NCBI GenBank assembly: GCA_015501595.1
Contig: JADNRX010000006.1
Span: forward strand, 310,001-374,000
DNA: 64,000 nucleotides
Source: Hymenopellis radicata
Taxonomy: Eukaryota > Basidiomycota > Agaricomycetes > Agaricales > Physalacriaceae
Reading direction: 5' to 3'
In this document: positions 30,301 through 42,671 of the stretch, piece after piece
Layout: every line of letters starts with the position of its first letter
Numbering within the stretch: the first letter of the stretch is position 1
Made by a program: the position numbers and the translations under genes
Notes under the pieces: model-generated
Database searches by the model: none
Seen by the model: only the letters and a program-made list of their open reading frames with translations
Told to the model about the DNA's origin: nothing

Positions 30301-33300
30301 CCGCGCCCCAGTTCCGGCCCCTTCGAAGAAAGTAACAGCAGTCAAGGCGGATAAAGGATTCTTCTCCGAACGTGACCAACGAAGGCTGGAGCAGGCTGGC
30401 GCAATCGCTAAGAACCGTAAATCGTCCACTGCCTCAGCGGGTCCCTCCAAGCCTATTCCCAAAGGCCCAAGGAATGCGGCTCCGTCCTCAGCATCCTCCT
30501 CGGGCGACTCATCAGATGATGACGAGGAATCACAGGGCAGCGTATTGAAGAAGATGGCACTCCCGAAGTCGCCAAAGATCAAGCACAAAGACAAGCCCCG
30601 TCGTCAAATCAAGACTATGGACATGCCAACTTCTGCATTTGCCATAGAAGAGCGTCGCAAGCGGCAAGAGGAACAGCGTGTCCAAGAAGCGCAATACCGA
30701 GCCTATCAGCGTCGGAATCCCGAGTTCAACAATCTTTATCGAACACTTTTGGCGTGGAACTACGATCACGACGGTCCTATTCCCCCCGGCCCAACGTTGC
30801 GTACGTGGCCTGTGCCGGACCGCTTCAATGACCACCAAGACTATCTGAGGGTCTTTGAACCCTTACTTATGCACGAACTTTGGGCCCAGGTGTGCAGCTC
30901 CAAGGAGAATACTTCCCAGTCGTTCCCCTGCACCATCACGTCCAAGTCGACCATCAATCACTGGACGAAGGTAGACATTAAAATCACAGACGTTCTTCCG
31001 AAGGATTGGTATCTAACGGAGAATGACGTGGTGCTGCTGCGGCACCGACAGGATAAGTCAAAATCTGCCCTGGCGAAGGTTGATGCCTCCAGGTCGGCGG
31101 GATATCAATCTCCTGGATTGAGCGCCACGTTGAAGTTCTGCTTTGATGAGAACAGACCTGATCCTGGAATACAGATTAACTCAACGTGGTCAATCACCAA
31201 GGCTCTAAGGTATGTATTTTGCGACATTTGTGCTGAAACATCTAAACATCGCGTCAGTTTGAGTACTGTCTCCCGCGAATATGCCGCGCTTGCCACGATA
31301 CAGTACTACGACTTCAAAGATGTCATATTCAGCCCCCAACTTGCCATGCCGAATGTCGTCGATTTGAGTACTATTCAGAAAACGATGGAGGTATACCGAC
31401 TTAACGAGCCGCAAGCGAAAGCGGTGGAATGTGCTTTGAAATCGGAGGGCTTCAGTCTGATTCAAGGGTAAACGCTTTCTTCTGATTTTGAGCTTCGGCC
31501 GCTAAAATGTATACAGCCCGCCGGGAACAGGAAAGACCTCCACAATATGCGCTCTGGTTGCTGCCACAACAGAGCGTCGTCCGCGTCCGATTTCTGGTTC
31601 GACAAATCGAAGTTCCACTCCCAAGGTTCTTGTATGCGCACCTAGTAATGCCGCAATAGACGAAATCACGTATCGACTCAAGGAGGGTTATCGGGGATCC
31701 GTGAAAACCAACAACCCGCTGAAAGTGGTCCGTCTAGGTTCAGGCGTCGGGGATGCTGTTCGCGACGTTCAACTTGAGCAATTGGTCGACAAGGCGTTGA
31801 ATCCCAACCAGTGCGATGACCTGGAAAGCCTCAAAAACCAAGACGTCACGCTCAATGCCATCCACGCGGAGCTCAGTGCAGTCATTGAAGAAACTAAGCT
31901 AGTCGACGACGCCATCAGCACACACACGATAACAGTGAACGGATTCTATCCTTGCGGAAGCAACAGCAACAGCTTCAAATCCGTCGCCATCAGATCCGTG
32001 AGCGTCTTAACGCGGTGAACGATCAGCGGAGAAAGGAAAGGAAGGACATGAATCAGGTGAGACGTCAAGCTCAGTTCGAAGTACTCCAAGATGCGCAAGT
32101 TATCTGCACAACGCTGAGTGGCGCTGGCCATAGCACCCTGCAGGACGCTCAGTTGGACTTCGACGTCATCATCATTGATGAAGCGGCGCAGGCCATCGAG
32201 TTAAGCACGCTTGTCCCTCTGAAATTCACGTGTAAACGGTGTATATTGGTCGGAGATCCCAATCAGTTGCCTCCTACAGTAATGAGCGGACAGGTGAGGA
32301 TTCTGCTTTATTGTTTCACTCGTACTCAACTATGCAGGCCACGAAACAACTGTACAACCAGTCCCTTTTCGTACGCTTACAGAAACAGCAGCCCAAAGCT
32401 GTCCATCTGCTCAGCATACAGTATCGCATGCACCCAGAGATCAGCTTGCTACCGAGCAAACTTTTCTACGAAGGACGACTCACTGATGGCCCGGAAATGG
32501 CGTCGAAAACCGCTCAACCTTGGCATGCAGACTCGAAATTTGGCGTGTACAGGGTTTTCAACGTTGCCGGAAATCAAGAACAAGCGCCCAACAAATCGAT
32601 GAAGAACTCCTCAGAGGCACAGATGGTCCTCCTACTGTATAACCGACTTCAGCTGCGTTGGGGCAACAAGATGACAGTGGGCGTCATTTCGCCATACAGA
32701 GGGCAAATCTCCGAGTTGAAGACTGTTTTTCGAGAGAAGTTTGGTCGTGATATCTTGGACTACGTCACATTCAACACTGTCGATGGATTCCAAGGTCAGG
32801 AAAAGGATATTATCATTCTTTCGACCGTCAGGGCTGGGCCAGGTGTTCAGAGTATCGGATTCTTGAACGGTATGGCTCATGTTTTTGACCTTGTTTCTTT
32901 TGCTGATTTGATGTAGATATGCGACGTATGAACGTGGCGTTAACTCGAGCCAAGTCGAGCGTCTTCTTGGTCGGTAACACGCCGACCTTGGAACGTAGCG
33001 ATGCGACGTGGAAACTCATTATTTCCGATGCGCGAGAGCGGGGGTTGCTCGTCGACGCGGTAAGAGGCTCGTAATGGGGAATTCGCGTGCTGATATTCGT
33101 ATAGAGTAAAACATATTTCACGGAAAGTAGCAATCCTGCTGCTTCAACGCCATCTCTACAAAAAAAGAAGTCTATGAAATCGGTGGCCGCTCCGCCTCCT
33201 CCCCAGTTGGGCTTTCCACGCCCAAACAGGTTGTGGCCCAAAGCCGGCCGGATGGCTCGCGATCAGTCAGCGGGGTCAAGCGCAAATTGTCGGCTTCGGC

Positions 33301-33705
33301 TGAAGAGAGGCCAGAATCATCTTCTCGACCTCAACCTGGAGCTACAGCGCCTACGCTAACACCACTTGATTCCCATTCGCCCACAAGAGATGTTGCTTCA
33401 CCACCCAACGATCCTCACCCGACGAACGGGTTACCGCCGAAGCCGCCACGCCCTCATCCTACGAATGGGTTGCCACCGAAGCCGACACGCCCTCATCCTA
33501 CGAACGGGTTACCACCAAAGCCACCACGTCCAACACAACCTCCGCTGAAGAAGAAAAAGAAGGAACCCAATCTGTTTATACCCAAGAAAGCTCAGAAGGT
33601 GAGTTTTTTGTTCAGTTGGCTAATATCATATTCACGTCGAAACGCTAGCGCCCCCCGGATGGCGATGCAGGTGCTGGACCTTCCAATAGACAGCGATTAG
33701 CATAA
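27361..33705 (+). CDS. SEN1: SEN1-type RNA/DNA helicase (superfamily 1B)
   Basis: ATG at 27361 (MSATSTHGDVQRTLDQLRDS). The N-terminal Sen1 helical domain runs to about 30100 (SQAFRIHGNVLTALAFSQAY, EHVWNAVYDSLQASDSDGIH). An acidic/Lys-rich linker and the helicase follow. Helicase motifs: motif I GPPGTGKTST across an intron at about 31470-31516, FDVIIIDEAAQAIE (II), LVGDPNQLPPTV (III), QYRMHPEI (IV), YVTFNTVDGFQGQEKDIIIL (V) and MNVALTRAKSSVFLVGN (VI). Sen1 terminates transcription of noncoding RNAs and resolves R-loops. Two frame breaks occur: a (CA)4 repeat at 31919-31926, where (CA)5 would be in frame, and an A7 run at 33160-33166. The tail has a 13-residue repeat three times (33413-33529). 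The domains are otherwise complete. Confidence 0.92.
33413..33529 (+). repeat. Three tandem 39-bp repeats in the SEN1 tail
   Basis: Three units of 39 bp encode variants of PHPTNGLPPKPPR. Base differences between copies are few and partly silent. The encoded segment is a proline-rich, probably disordered linker before the final basic KKKKKEPNLFIPKK motif. Confidence 0.85.
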
Positions 33706-33977
33706 GTTATATCGGCACACATCAGTTTGTATCATCAACACACCATCGTTTTGTAAGTTGTATCATGTTAGGTTCGATCCTCATTTTGCTTCGTTTATGC
33801 TATTTGCTTTCGTACGCATCTATAATTGTAATATACAGCAGCAGTACCATATTCTATACACGAACGACAGAGCCAAGACGAAATAGAAGGAGACTTGGAA
33901 AGGAAAGCAAACGCGAATTTGAAATGAATCTAAAACTTCTTCCAAGGTTCAATTCAATCGCCACCATCTCGTCATCT

Positions 33978-35237
33978 TCAGTTCGGTATTTTCCTGAGGA
34001 GATGATACTCCTTCAAGACGTCACTGTGATCCTGGCTCCCCTTCTTGAAAGACGTGGTTTCTTCGATGGCATCCTCTATTCCCTTCTCTCTAACCAGATG
34101 AACGAGCTGAACGGCTTCCTCGTCCTCCTGCACATCGAAATGGAAAGCAGCTGCGATACCCTTGATCAAATGCGGCCTGGGCAAGTTAAACTCCTTGCAC
34201 ATGTTGACCGCTCCCACCAACCTCTCGTTCGGGGACAACTTCCTCAACGGATTCCTGGAAACTCTGGACAGCTCATCCTTGATGTCCGGATTGGCGTAGC
34301 GTATCATCGTGCGCTCGATGTAGTCATGGTGCTGCTTCTCGTCGAATCCGTGTCTGCGAATGAGAGCAGCCCCAGACTCGTGCAGCGCCTTTCTAGTCGT
34401 CCCTTTGCAGTGGTCGTCCGCGACTGCCTCTGCCATGGTCCTGTACCCTTTGATGTACCCGAGGAATGCCAATATCGCATGCCCGCAGTTCAAAGTGTAC
34501 AGCTTCCGCTCCAAAAACGGCTGCAGGCTGTCCTGGAGCTGCATCCCCTTGATCCCGAGTGTGCCCTTGACCTTGCTCTTCTCTACCACCCATTCATAGA
34601 ATCCTTCTACTCCGATTTCTAAGCGACTTTTCCCTCAAAAGCCGGGACGATCCGATCGACCTCGCAGTTCGGGAAACCCACGTTCTGGAGGAGCTCGTCT
34701 GGCACCATGCCCTTGGACTTTAGCGCATCGGTGACGCATTCCTGCAGATGCGACGTGGCGCCGATCATGTTCTCGCACGCTATCACAGTCAACCCGTCCT
34801 TCCCCCGCCCTTGATCCCGCCGCTTGCAGACGCCCTCTGCTATGGTCGGCGCTATTCGCTTCAGAACGTTGGCGCCCACGGATGTGGTTACGATTTGCGC
34901 ATCAACGATGGCGTCGAGTGTGCTCATTGCATTCGGCGCGGACCCCGAGACATCGGTAATGTCCTCGTCCTCCTGTGTGTCCTTGCCGTCGAGTATGTGG
35001 ATCTTGTAGTGGTGCTCTTTATTGAGCTCGTCGATGATGCCTTCCTGCACATCGACAAAGGTGACGTGGTACCCCGATTGGGAGAGCAGAGGCCCGATAA
35101 AGCCTCTCCCGCTATCGTGATTGTCTGTCAACGATCGAACAGGTTGGACGGAAGGGAAATCCATACATGTTTCCTGCGCCAAAATGTACTGCTTTCCTGG
35201 GACGGACAAACTTGCTGTCTTGCTCGAGTTGCACCAT
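33978..35237 (-). CDS. mtlD: Mannitol-1-phosphate 5-dehydrogenase
   Basis: The start at 35237 leads to RKAVHFGAGN, then an intron (GTATGG...GATAG), then IGRGFIGPLLSQSGYHVTFV. This forms the GxGxxGRGF NAD-binding motif of the polyol-specific long-chain dehydrogenases. Later motifs are ITTSVGANVL-type (IVTTSVGANVLKRIAPTIAE), VIACENMIGATSHLQ, VGFPNCEVDRIVPAFEG, then LEIGVEGFYEWVVEKSKVKG, LERKLYTLNCGHAILAFLGY (catalytic Lys/Asn/His region) and NPLRKLSPNERLVGA. It interconverts mannitol-1-phosphate and fructose-6-phosphate in the cytosol. The middle is broken by one base at the run 34628-34631 (A4 on the coding strand; A5 would restore frame). Both halves are fully conserved, so an assembly error is likely. 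Confidence 0.9.
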
Positions 35238-35416
35238 GGTGGGTATTCAAGTTCGATGGGACCTGAGTCCATCACCCCGGCTTCAGATTTCTATAGCTTA
35301 CGTCACGTGGCCGCATTGGCAGTGTGGCGTTGATATCAAGCTTTCTGGACTCTCGAGAGGACCTGGCATCAGTCCAGGCTGCACTGCTTGTGCTCATCAT
35401 TGGCCCAACAATGTCG

Positions 35417-35904
35417 CTATCTCTTGAACATGTCCGAATACAAAGGCTTCGCGACCGATGGCAGTGCCACTACTACCCATTCACCATCTTCCGAATCTAC
35501 TTCACGAGTTCCACTGGGCGGGTAATGATAGAAATTCGCGGCGGGCTGTACGTCATCGACCTTCAGAAAAGTTTGTTCTGGCGATACAAAAATTCCATTA
35601 GTGGGAGTCAACTTGCTATAACATACTATGGCAACCGAAACTTACGGAGACTTGAACAGCCTTGGAGATGCACGCCGGGGTGTATTTCTGTCTGTTCTTC
35701 GTTGGACAAGGCTAGGTCGTGGGCGCTGGTTGTCTTTGAACTATTTTCAACTCCATCGCCGCCTGCGCTCACGGCATCAGAGTCCAGAGCCAATTTGCCG
35801 TCTTCAGCGTCAACAAGGATGTTGCGGCGCAAGCGGCTCCGCCCCACCCGGCGGCTATTAAAGCCTGAATATCGTTGGGATGTTGTCATGCATGGCGAGG
35901 CCAT
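35417..35904 (-). CDS. Hypothetical protein
   Basis: On the minus strand MASPCMTTSQRYSGFNSRRV (from 35904) continues through LRRNILVDAEDGKLALDSDA and EEQTEIHPGVHLQG. After a possible intron near 35612-35650 a second open segment ends VVVALPSVAKPLYSDMFKR at 35417. The splice join I can find does not keep frame, so either the model or the sequence is incomplete. I recognise no domain. Confidence 0.35.
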
Positions 35905-35989
35905 AGTAGAGTGCGTTTTTGTAGACCGGGGCGAGGTAAGGATGTCAAGCATTTCAGGATTTCCTTCATATATAAACGGTTACCTCTAG

Positions 35990-36434
35990 TGACATTTGAC
36001 ACGGACTCGATGAAGATAGCATCTGACTCAGATACCAGCAACGAGATGACTCGTTCTGATCAACAGTATGGAAGCCGAGATATTCAAACCATCAAAAGTC
36101 AACAACGGCCAGAGCCTAGAGAGTAACAGAGAGTACTAGAGCCGATGAGTTCGATCATCCACCGGACACGTCCAACTTCAAGTGTTCGTTGACCGTCACG
36201 TGGCACACTTGGCAATGACCACCAACAAGCTACGTTTCCAAGTTCAGGGTTAATGGCGATCTGTGGCGATATCCGCTGTCATCCGCTCCTCGGAGTCAAT
36301 ATGGCTCTTGACATTCTCCGAAGATTCTCAGCTTGTGTTCACGATTCGCTATCCATGTGATGAATGGTCGGTCCGGAATTGCCCCTTCTCGAGGATGACT
36401 GAGGGCTTCTTGGACTCCCCGTTCCTCTTCCGCC
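35990..36434. other. Intergenic upstream of ATG27
   Basis: No gene, repeat or RNA was recognised. It probably contains the promoter of the ATG27-like gene. Confidence 0.4.
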
Positions 36435-37492
36435 ATGTTATTCACGCATATTCTATTGACTTTGGGACTTTTAACGCGCCTAATTGCTGCTGAAGACGTG
36501 CTTCAATGCTCATTTCATGTCGGCGAATTCGTCTTTGATCTCTGTCCTGTCGTCAAATCACATAGTACCTCTTCCCCGATTACTGTATCTCTGCAAGAGG
36601 ATACCCCACCGACCCGTACAAAGAGTACATACACCATCAGCGTGAATGGCGCGTTGAAGAGGGATGGAACTTTGCCCGCTGAGCTGCAGTGTCCACCTGA
36701 AACATGGATATGTCTTGAAGGTAAATTATCGTTTTGTCTTATCCCGCCCTCCATTGAAATACAGGACAGTATCGAATAGTCAGCCAAATCGACCGTCAGT
36801 CCCAGACCGTATCACTCAAATCGTTCCGATTGCCGTGAGCCCAAACCTCAGCCCCAGAGCGAAGTTTGGTCCAAAAATCAATGCGGAAGACCGGCATGGT
36901 ACGTACACCATGAATCTCAGACGCGTTTGCCTTCAACCATTCTTCAGCTCCATTGCAAGTGACTCTACACGGTGGACTATACACTACCCGACAGCAAAAG
37001 GCATCCATTCAATTCATCTGTGATCACAACGCGGAAGAAGTAGGTGTTTCTTCCTCCAACGTCGTTCATTTATTGAAAGGTCAATTAGCCTACCAGCCCT
37101 ACTTTTGGTGGTCCTTTAACGGAACGCACGCTTTCGATTGGAAGACAAAACATGCATGTCCGCGACATGTTCCCGGCGCTCCCAATGGTCCAATATCCGA
37201 ACCAGATGAGCCACCGCGGGATCCAGATCAGGACTCGGACATATTTGAGCCGAATCCTGAGGAACATCATCGTCGCCTTGTCCCGTTTTTCATGCTGATG
37301 TTGGCGATATCGTGAGTGGAAAGAAATCTTGCAGAATCACGTTATTAACGCGCAGATAGATGCATGTGCTACTTCGCGATTAGGAGAGTCGCGCAGAGAA
37401 AGTCGGCATCTGCTCTATGGTTGACGACATCTCGTGTTTTGCCTTGGATGAGGTATCGCCTGCCAAGGGAGAGGATGAGAGCGATGCGATGA
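36435..37492 (+). CDS. ATG27: Autophagy-related protein 27 (MRH-domain membrane protein)
   Basis: ATG at 36435 encodes a signal peptide (MLFTHILLTLGLLTRLIAAE). A lumenal mannose-6-phosphate-receptor-like domain follows: LQCSFHVGEFVFDLCPVV, TYTISVNGALKRDGTLPAE, PPETWICLE. Introns at about 36720-36772 and 36900-36959 join these to NSQPNRPSVPDRITQIVPIA, VTLHGGLYTTRQQKASIQFI-C and WWSFNGTHAFDWKTKHACP. After an acidic stalk there is one TM helix (LVPFFMLMLAIS, across a last intron, CMCYFAI) and a short basic cytosolic tail ending MRYRLPRERMRAMR. The paired cysteines typical of Atg27 are present and all joins keep frame. Atg27 is a type I membrane protein that cycles between the Golgi, vacuole and phagophore assembly site and helps traffic Atg9. 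Confidence 0.87.
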
Positions 37493-37694
37493 GTTGGATG
37501 CGGTGTACTTTGATGTGCTGGAGGATATTCCCTTTCACCTACCATAAGCAAGGGAGACCGGACACCAACAAAGACGGTGTATGGTAGTACGAAGCCATGA
37601 GTAGATTTATTTTTTCCTTCCCCGGATATCGGGCCGCAGACCCGCACCAATACCAAATTGGCACTCGAAAGCATCAACGTTAACGTCCGCCATC

Positions 37695-38252
37695 ATGTCC
37701 AAGTACGCGCCTCACCATAGCTCTAGTTCAGCTCGAGCGACGTCGTCTACGATTTGCCAAAAGTGCTTGAAGACGGGGCATTTCACGTACCAGTGCAAAA
37801 ATAAGCCGCCTTACGTCTCGCGACCATCACGTACCCAGCAGCTGGAGAAGCCCAGTGTGCTGGCCAAGTTGAAGGAGACTGGCAAGCCATCAGTCGAGGT
37901 CCCGGCAGAGTTCAAGCAGAAGTGCGTGATTCTTTTGTGGTACACCACGTTGTCTAAAGCATGTTAGGTCCGGTACTGCGAACAAGATATTGGAGGCAAA
38001 GGAGAAGGAGCGGGAAAAGGAGAAGCAGAAAGACAAGGAAACGGGCAAGAGGTGCGCATTTACTGCGATTTATTTTGAATTTCTCTTATTATTCTCTATA
38101 GAGCTCGTTCGACGTCGTCCTCGTCTGGCTCCGACTCTGGTTCCGATTCGAGCGACAGTTCTGACTCTGATTCTGACTCGAGCTCTCGCGGCCGTTCGCG
38201 AGGACACCCCAACAAACGTCGCAGGTCGAAGAGTCGCAGCTCAAGTAGATGA
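37695..38252 (+). CDS. ZCCHC10-like zinc-knuckle protein
   Basis: ATG at 37695. The N-terminus carries a CCHC knuckle, [14 protein letters not shown] (CX2CX4HX4C), followed by [20 protein letters not shown], the conserved motif of ZCCHC10 proteins (RPSRT). Two introns keep frame. A charged Lys/Glu helix ([18 protein letters not shown]) and a Ser/Asp-rich then Arg/Ser tail ([19 protein letters not shown]) complete the protein. The composition suggests a nuclear RNA-associated protein. The molecular role in fungi is not established. Confidence 0.8.
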
Positions 38253-38423
38253 GTTGCGACCATTGTATCATTCATTTCCTGTCTTTCAAATTGTACAGTC
38301 TCCAGTGAATTTGTATCAAACGACGTTGACCTTGTTTCAGCTCGAGTCAACGTGTCAAATCAGCTCAAGTCACTTGCTGTCACTGCCTTCTTTAAATAAG
38401 CGCTCTTGTCGTTGACCATCAAC

Positions 38424-39479
38424 ATGGGCGGAAGTGCATTCTTGACTGGGAATTTCCCTAGGCTACCTCCCGCGCTATATCACTCCTTCAAAGACCGCCA
38501 CACTTCGGTTCTCAAGACGCTTTACACCCTCGTCGCAACCCCAGTTGAAGCGCCTGAAAAGGTCGATCATGGTGATATCGACTTCATTGTGTGGAAGGAG
38601 AGCGACCTCCCTTCGCATGACACAGTAACAAAGGCCCTTGGGGCGACCATGGTCAACCCTATGGATGGGCCAAGGACAAGCAATTATGCGGTCGCATTGC
38701 CAGGAGACGACAACTACTACCAAGTCGACGTGCATGTGTGCGCCGCAGAAGAAGAATTTCATCGGACAATGTTCTTCCATTCCTACGGCGATATGGGCAT
38801 GATTCTGGGACTTATCGCTCGTGGAATGGGATTACATTTGGGTGTACACGGTTTGAAAGTAAAAATTCAGAAAACAATCTCTCTAGATGACAGTCTGATA
38901 TGCAACTTTTAGTATCCTCAACCTCCCCATCCGGCCTGGCACCTCTCGTCCAAATTCGATGACATTCTACCATTTCTTGGATGGGACATCCGCCGCTTCG
39001 AAGAGGGCTTCGGGACGCGCGCAGAACTCTACCAATGGCTATCCTCATCGCCATATATACGTCCCGAAATGTTCACGTCCGCGAATTCTGTTGGGAAAGT
39101 AAAACCAGAGCGTAAGATGTATTATGACTTTGTGGAGTGGGCGCAGAAACAAGACATGCCACCAGCGTCAACTACGTCGTTGAAGGAGGCAGCATTGGAT
39201 CACTTTGGGAAAAGAGAGGAGGTGGAAGCGTTTCTGCGGGGCAAGGCGGCGCAGGCGAAATATAAAGCGGCTTTCAATGGGAAATTAGTGGCGGAGTGGG
39301 CTGATCTCGGACAGGATTGGAGGAGTGTCAAGATCATTATGGACCGAGTTCGGAGCGAGTGTGGTGGCGACGAAGGACTTTCGAGATTGGTCGGGGAGAA
39401 AGGAGATGAGGTTACACCGATTCTGATCAACTTGGTGCAGAGTGCGAAGGGGAGCTGTGGGATTCGAGAGCATGAATAG
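38424..39479 (+). CDS. Nucleotidyltransferase-like fungal protein
   Basis: There are two exons (intron 38859-38912). The N-terminal part includes a G-D-I-D-F-I-V motif, reminiscent of the GS/DxD catalytic strand of nucleotidyltransferase-fold proteins, and a third acidic strand YYQVDVHVCA, with the helix GMILGLIARGMGLHLGVHGL nearby. The C-terminal half is helical and includes YYDFVEWAQKQDMPPAST. The protein is about 333 residues and the frame is intact. Similar proteins appear widespread in Agaricomycetes, but I know no assigned substrate. The nucleotidyltransferase call rests on the acidic strand pattern only. Confidence 0.6.
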
Positions 39480-39848
39480 TAAGATGCTTCTTCGCGCTTT
39501 TGGGATGGCCCGCTCACGATATCAGACCTTCGTAGTTACTCCGCTGTTCGCCGATTGAGTCGACAGAACAGATGGTCAGCTCCGAGCAGCGGTCTGAACA
39601 AGATTTGAAGCGTGGATCGAGGATCAATTGAAACATTTCTTCTGTCAGCGATCGCGTTTGCATAATGTCGATTACATGCCTGCGGAAGCAGTAATGATTA
39701 GAGGAATGTCATAATGGCCGAATAACCTGAGCCCAACAGATGGATATAAATCCTACGCCGAGTTGAACCGTCTGTTTCATTACCGCTGCCAACGCCAACA
39801 CCAGGTTGTCCTATTGCAACGCCCTCCACGACTTTCTCTACAGCTGTT
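39480..39848. other. Intergenic upstream of the Sec14-like gene
   Basis: No gene recognised. TATAAA occurs at about 39745, roughly 100 bp upstream of the Sec14-like start codon, and may be its TATA element. Confidence 0.4.
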
Positions 39849-41044
39849 ATGGCCCCAATGACGCGCAAGGAAGAGGAAACTCTGGCTACCTTTCGGAAAC
39901 AGTTGTCTGAGGAGGGGATCTGAATGATGGTGATTCCATTGGGACCGACGACGAGACGTTATTGTGAGTGCTTGGTATGGATGGACAGCGGCGAGTGCTT
40001 ATGGCTTGGCTAGACGTTTTCTGAGAGCTCGGAAATTCCACTTGAAGCAAGCCAAGCAGATGTTCCGGGATTGTCAGGAATGGAGACAGACTGTGGAAGG
40101 TGTGGGGATCGACGAACTGTACCGGAGGATTGATCCCTTTGATGTAAGCCTCACATTGATTCTAGCTGATTCGTTATTAATTATGGTGGATCAGTATCCT
40201 GAGCGTGCAGCTGTCTTTGACTCTTGGCCGTTGTGGTAAGCATATAGTTGTCTCATAGCGCCGTCACGCTCATTCAAGGTCTCCGTAGGTTCCATAAAGT
40301 AAGCTTTGATGACTTCCTGCGCGTTCAGTGCTAATACCCATGGTATTAACAGACGGATAAGGTATTTTGTTCATCCATGGTCGATACCATTAACTTACGC
40401 GACACTCTAAAGAAAGGCCGCCCTGTGAATATACATTTCCTCGGAAATCTAGATACATCCAAGCTGTACAAAGAATGTACACCGGAAAAGCATTGGCAGG
40501 TTATGCTCGTCAATTGTGAACTCTTGACGCGTGAAGGTGTGTACCGATGTTGCTGATTACAATCTGTGTGTTGAAACTATCGGATTCAGTGATGCCCGCG
40601 GCGAAGAAGGCGTGTGGAACCGAGAACGTTAACACGGTCCTTGTCATCGTCGACCTCAAAGGGTTTGGTCTAAGCCAATTCTGGCAGATGAAAACTCTCG
40701 CTCGAAATTCGTTCCAAGTGTCGCAAGACTACTACCCGGAGACAATGGGGCAGCTTGCTATAGTCAATGCGCCGTCATCGTTTACGATGATCTGGTCTAT
40801 GATCAAACCGTGGTTATCGAAAGAGACATGCGAAAAGGTGGATATTCTGGGGAGTGATTATCGCGACGTGTTGTTGGATTTGGTTGACACAGACTCGCTC
40901 CCGAGCGTTCTTGGAGGAAACTGCACCTGTTCGGGAGGGTGCCACATGAGTGGAGCAGGTCCTTGGTTAGATGGTCGAGAGGGCTGGGGCCCAAAGTCAC
41001 AGGTGCAATCGAGTGCATCGTCTAGTAGTAGTAATTCAGGGTAA
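39849..41044 (+). CDS. Sec14-like phosphatidylinositol transfer protein (CRAL-TRIO)
   Basis: ATG at 39849 (MAPMTRKEEETLATFRKQLS). The CRAL-TRIO N domain contains DGDSIGTDDETLL, an intron, then RFLRARKFHLKQAKQMFRD. The lipid-binding domain has YPERAAVFDSWPLW, KGRPVNIHFLGNLD, VNTVLVIVDLKGFGLSQFWQ, YYPETMGQLAIVNAPSSFTM, IWSMIKPWLSKETCEKVDIL and LPSVLGGNCTCSGGC. At least six introns of about 50 nt split it. The frame breaks at the G run 39914-39917; G5 would continue EEGDLNDGDSIG. The family exchanges PI and PC between membranes and links lipid metabolism to Golgi secretion. The C-terminal Ser-rich tail is short. Confidence 0.9.
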
Positions 41045-41240
41045 TGCACCTTTTGTTACATTTACACACATACATTGTATTATATTGTATTTATTGTAGC
41101 ATTTAGATCCTTGTATCAGATCAGGGGTTTCAATGGTGCGCGTCGATAAAAACGCGGTGCCACGTGACCTCGTAAACCTTCACCAACACCCACCATCCCC
41201 CCGTCGTTGTCGCTGTCACCACCGCGGTCGCCCGCTTTCT

Positions 41241-42671
41241 ATGGACTCCACAATGCGCAAGTACAGCGACGAAGAGAAAAAACAGCTCATTGCCAATCTG
41301 AACCATGAGGGTCAGTGTTGCTCGGTCGCCAAGCATTGCCTTGTGTTTATCGTTGTCTAGTTGAGCATCGGACTCACCAGTTTCGGTCGTGGTTGCAAGA
41401 TCGACTGGAGGCTTTTCGCATCCATCAGGAGGGCCATATTCTGCGGATACCCAAGGAGGTCAGGAGCATGACGATGCGCGAGTTTGGCGAGAAATACAAT
41501 GGCAACGTGCAGGCGGCGCGGCGGGGTGTACAGCGGGAGCGCCTGAACAGTGCTGAGGAGGATCCGACCTCGAACGACTTGGACAGGAAAAGAAAGCGGA
41601 TACCAAGCCAGGAAGATGACTTGGACGCGACTCATAGCGGTGGTGAATCCTCAAGGGCGACCAAGAACGGTGCGCATTTTTCCTTATTGTCGACGTGTTT
41701 TGAGCTCACTCTATATTGCAGCTCGACTGATGGAAGCGTCTCCTCAAAAGGCGGGCTCGTCGACAGGCCCTGGTACGGCCCAGCGAGCAAGAATGTTGTC
41801 CGGAACACAGAAAACACCAGGAAAGGTAAGTAAAAGACCTGAATTTAACAAATATCCCGCTTAACCTACTCAGAATCGACTACTAGCGCGTATTGCTGGC
41901 TCGCCGAGTACTCAAAAGCAACGCCCGCCTTTCAATGCTGGTATCAAAGCACCCTCATCTCCTTCAAAACTACGGGACCTAAGGCCTCCTCCTTCCCGCT
42001 CGCGAATGCCCTCTTCTGCTACCTTTGCCCCTACTCTACCACCCAAGACTCCAGGCTACCCAGGGAGTAAGCCACCGTCTAGTAATGGTTTGCTGCGTAT
42101 GCCTCGCATAGACGAAAGCATGCTCAGTGTCAATGGTTCTCCACTTGCGAATCCATTTGAATTTGGCATGAAATGGGCAAAGTCAACTGCTCCACCCGCG
42201 GCTCCACTACTCAAACGAACAAAGAGCAACATTACCATCTCTCGAGATCCGTCCTTCAACGATGGCTTCCACCACTCACACACGGCCTCCCAACCCAGCC
42301 TTCTCGTACCCTCTTCACAGCCTCCCTCATCATCATCACATTCGCGTTCAAATTCAGAAGTGACGGCGTCTGTTGGGGTGTCCCAGTCACAGCCAAATCC
42401 CCATCACCAAGTTCCATTGACGCCTCCGCCTCATCCACATTCACAGCCTCTTCCGGAGAGACCAGCTGTGACGCCACTCCCGGGGCTTGCTCGGTCATAT
42501 TCCATGACGATATCGACCAAGGACGGACATGTTTTGGAATTTGATCCTCTACAGACATCACCGGGTTCACTGGACGCGCTGGAGGGCATCACTGCTAGTG
42601 CGAAGAAACAGGCGCGAGAGGACATTGGCCGGTTGGTGCAGGCGGCGTCGGAGAAGTGGAAGATTGACTAG
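41241..42671 (+). CDS. Borealin/Nbl1-like chromosomal passenger complex subunit
   Basis: The start MDSTMRKYSDEEKKQLIANL continues across an intron into EHRTHQFRSWLQDRLEAFRI and RIPKEVRSMTMREFGEKYNG. This is the Nbl1/Borealin N-terminal helical domain that binds survivin/Bir1 and INCENP/Sli15. The rest is long, basic and Ser/Pro-rich, with repeated SP/TP sites (SPQKAG, GSPSTQ, SSPSKL, LTPPPHPH) that could be mitotic kinase targets, and ends in a helix (SAKKQAREDIGRLVQAASEK). Yeast Nbl1 lacks this extension; it is more like animal borealin. Introns keep frame. The complex directs Aurora kinase to centromeres and the spindle midzone. Confidence 0.83.

Noticed and set aside
33765..34622. 285-codon plus-strand open frame
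   Set aside because: Antisense to the conserved mannitol-1-phosphate dehydrogenase, which explains the open frame.
34748..35266. 172-codon plus-strand open frame
   Set aside because: Antisense to the NAD-binding half of mannitol-1-phosphate dehydrogenase.
36775..36840. Premature stop in ATG27 after the first intron
   Set aside because: An acceptor a few bases further (ending GGACAG at about 36772) restores the conserved NSQPNRPSVPD segment.
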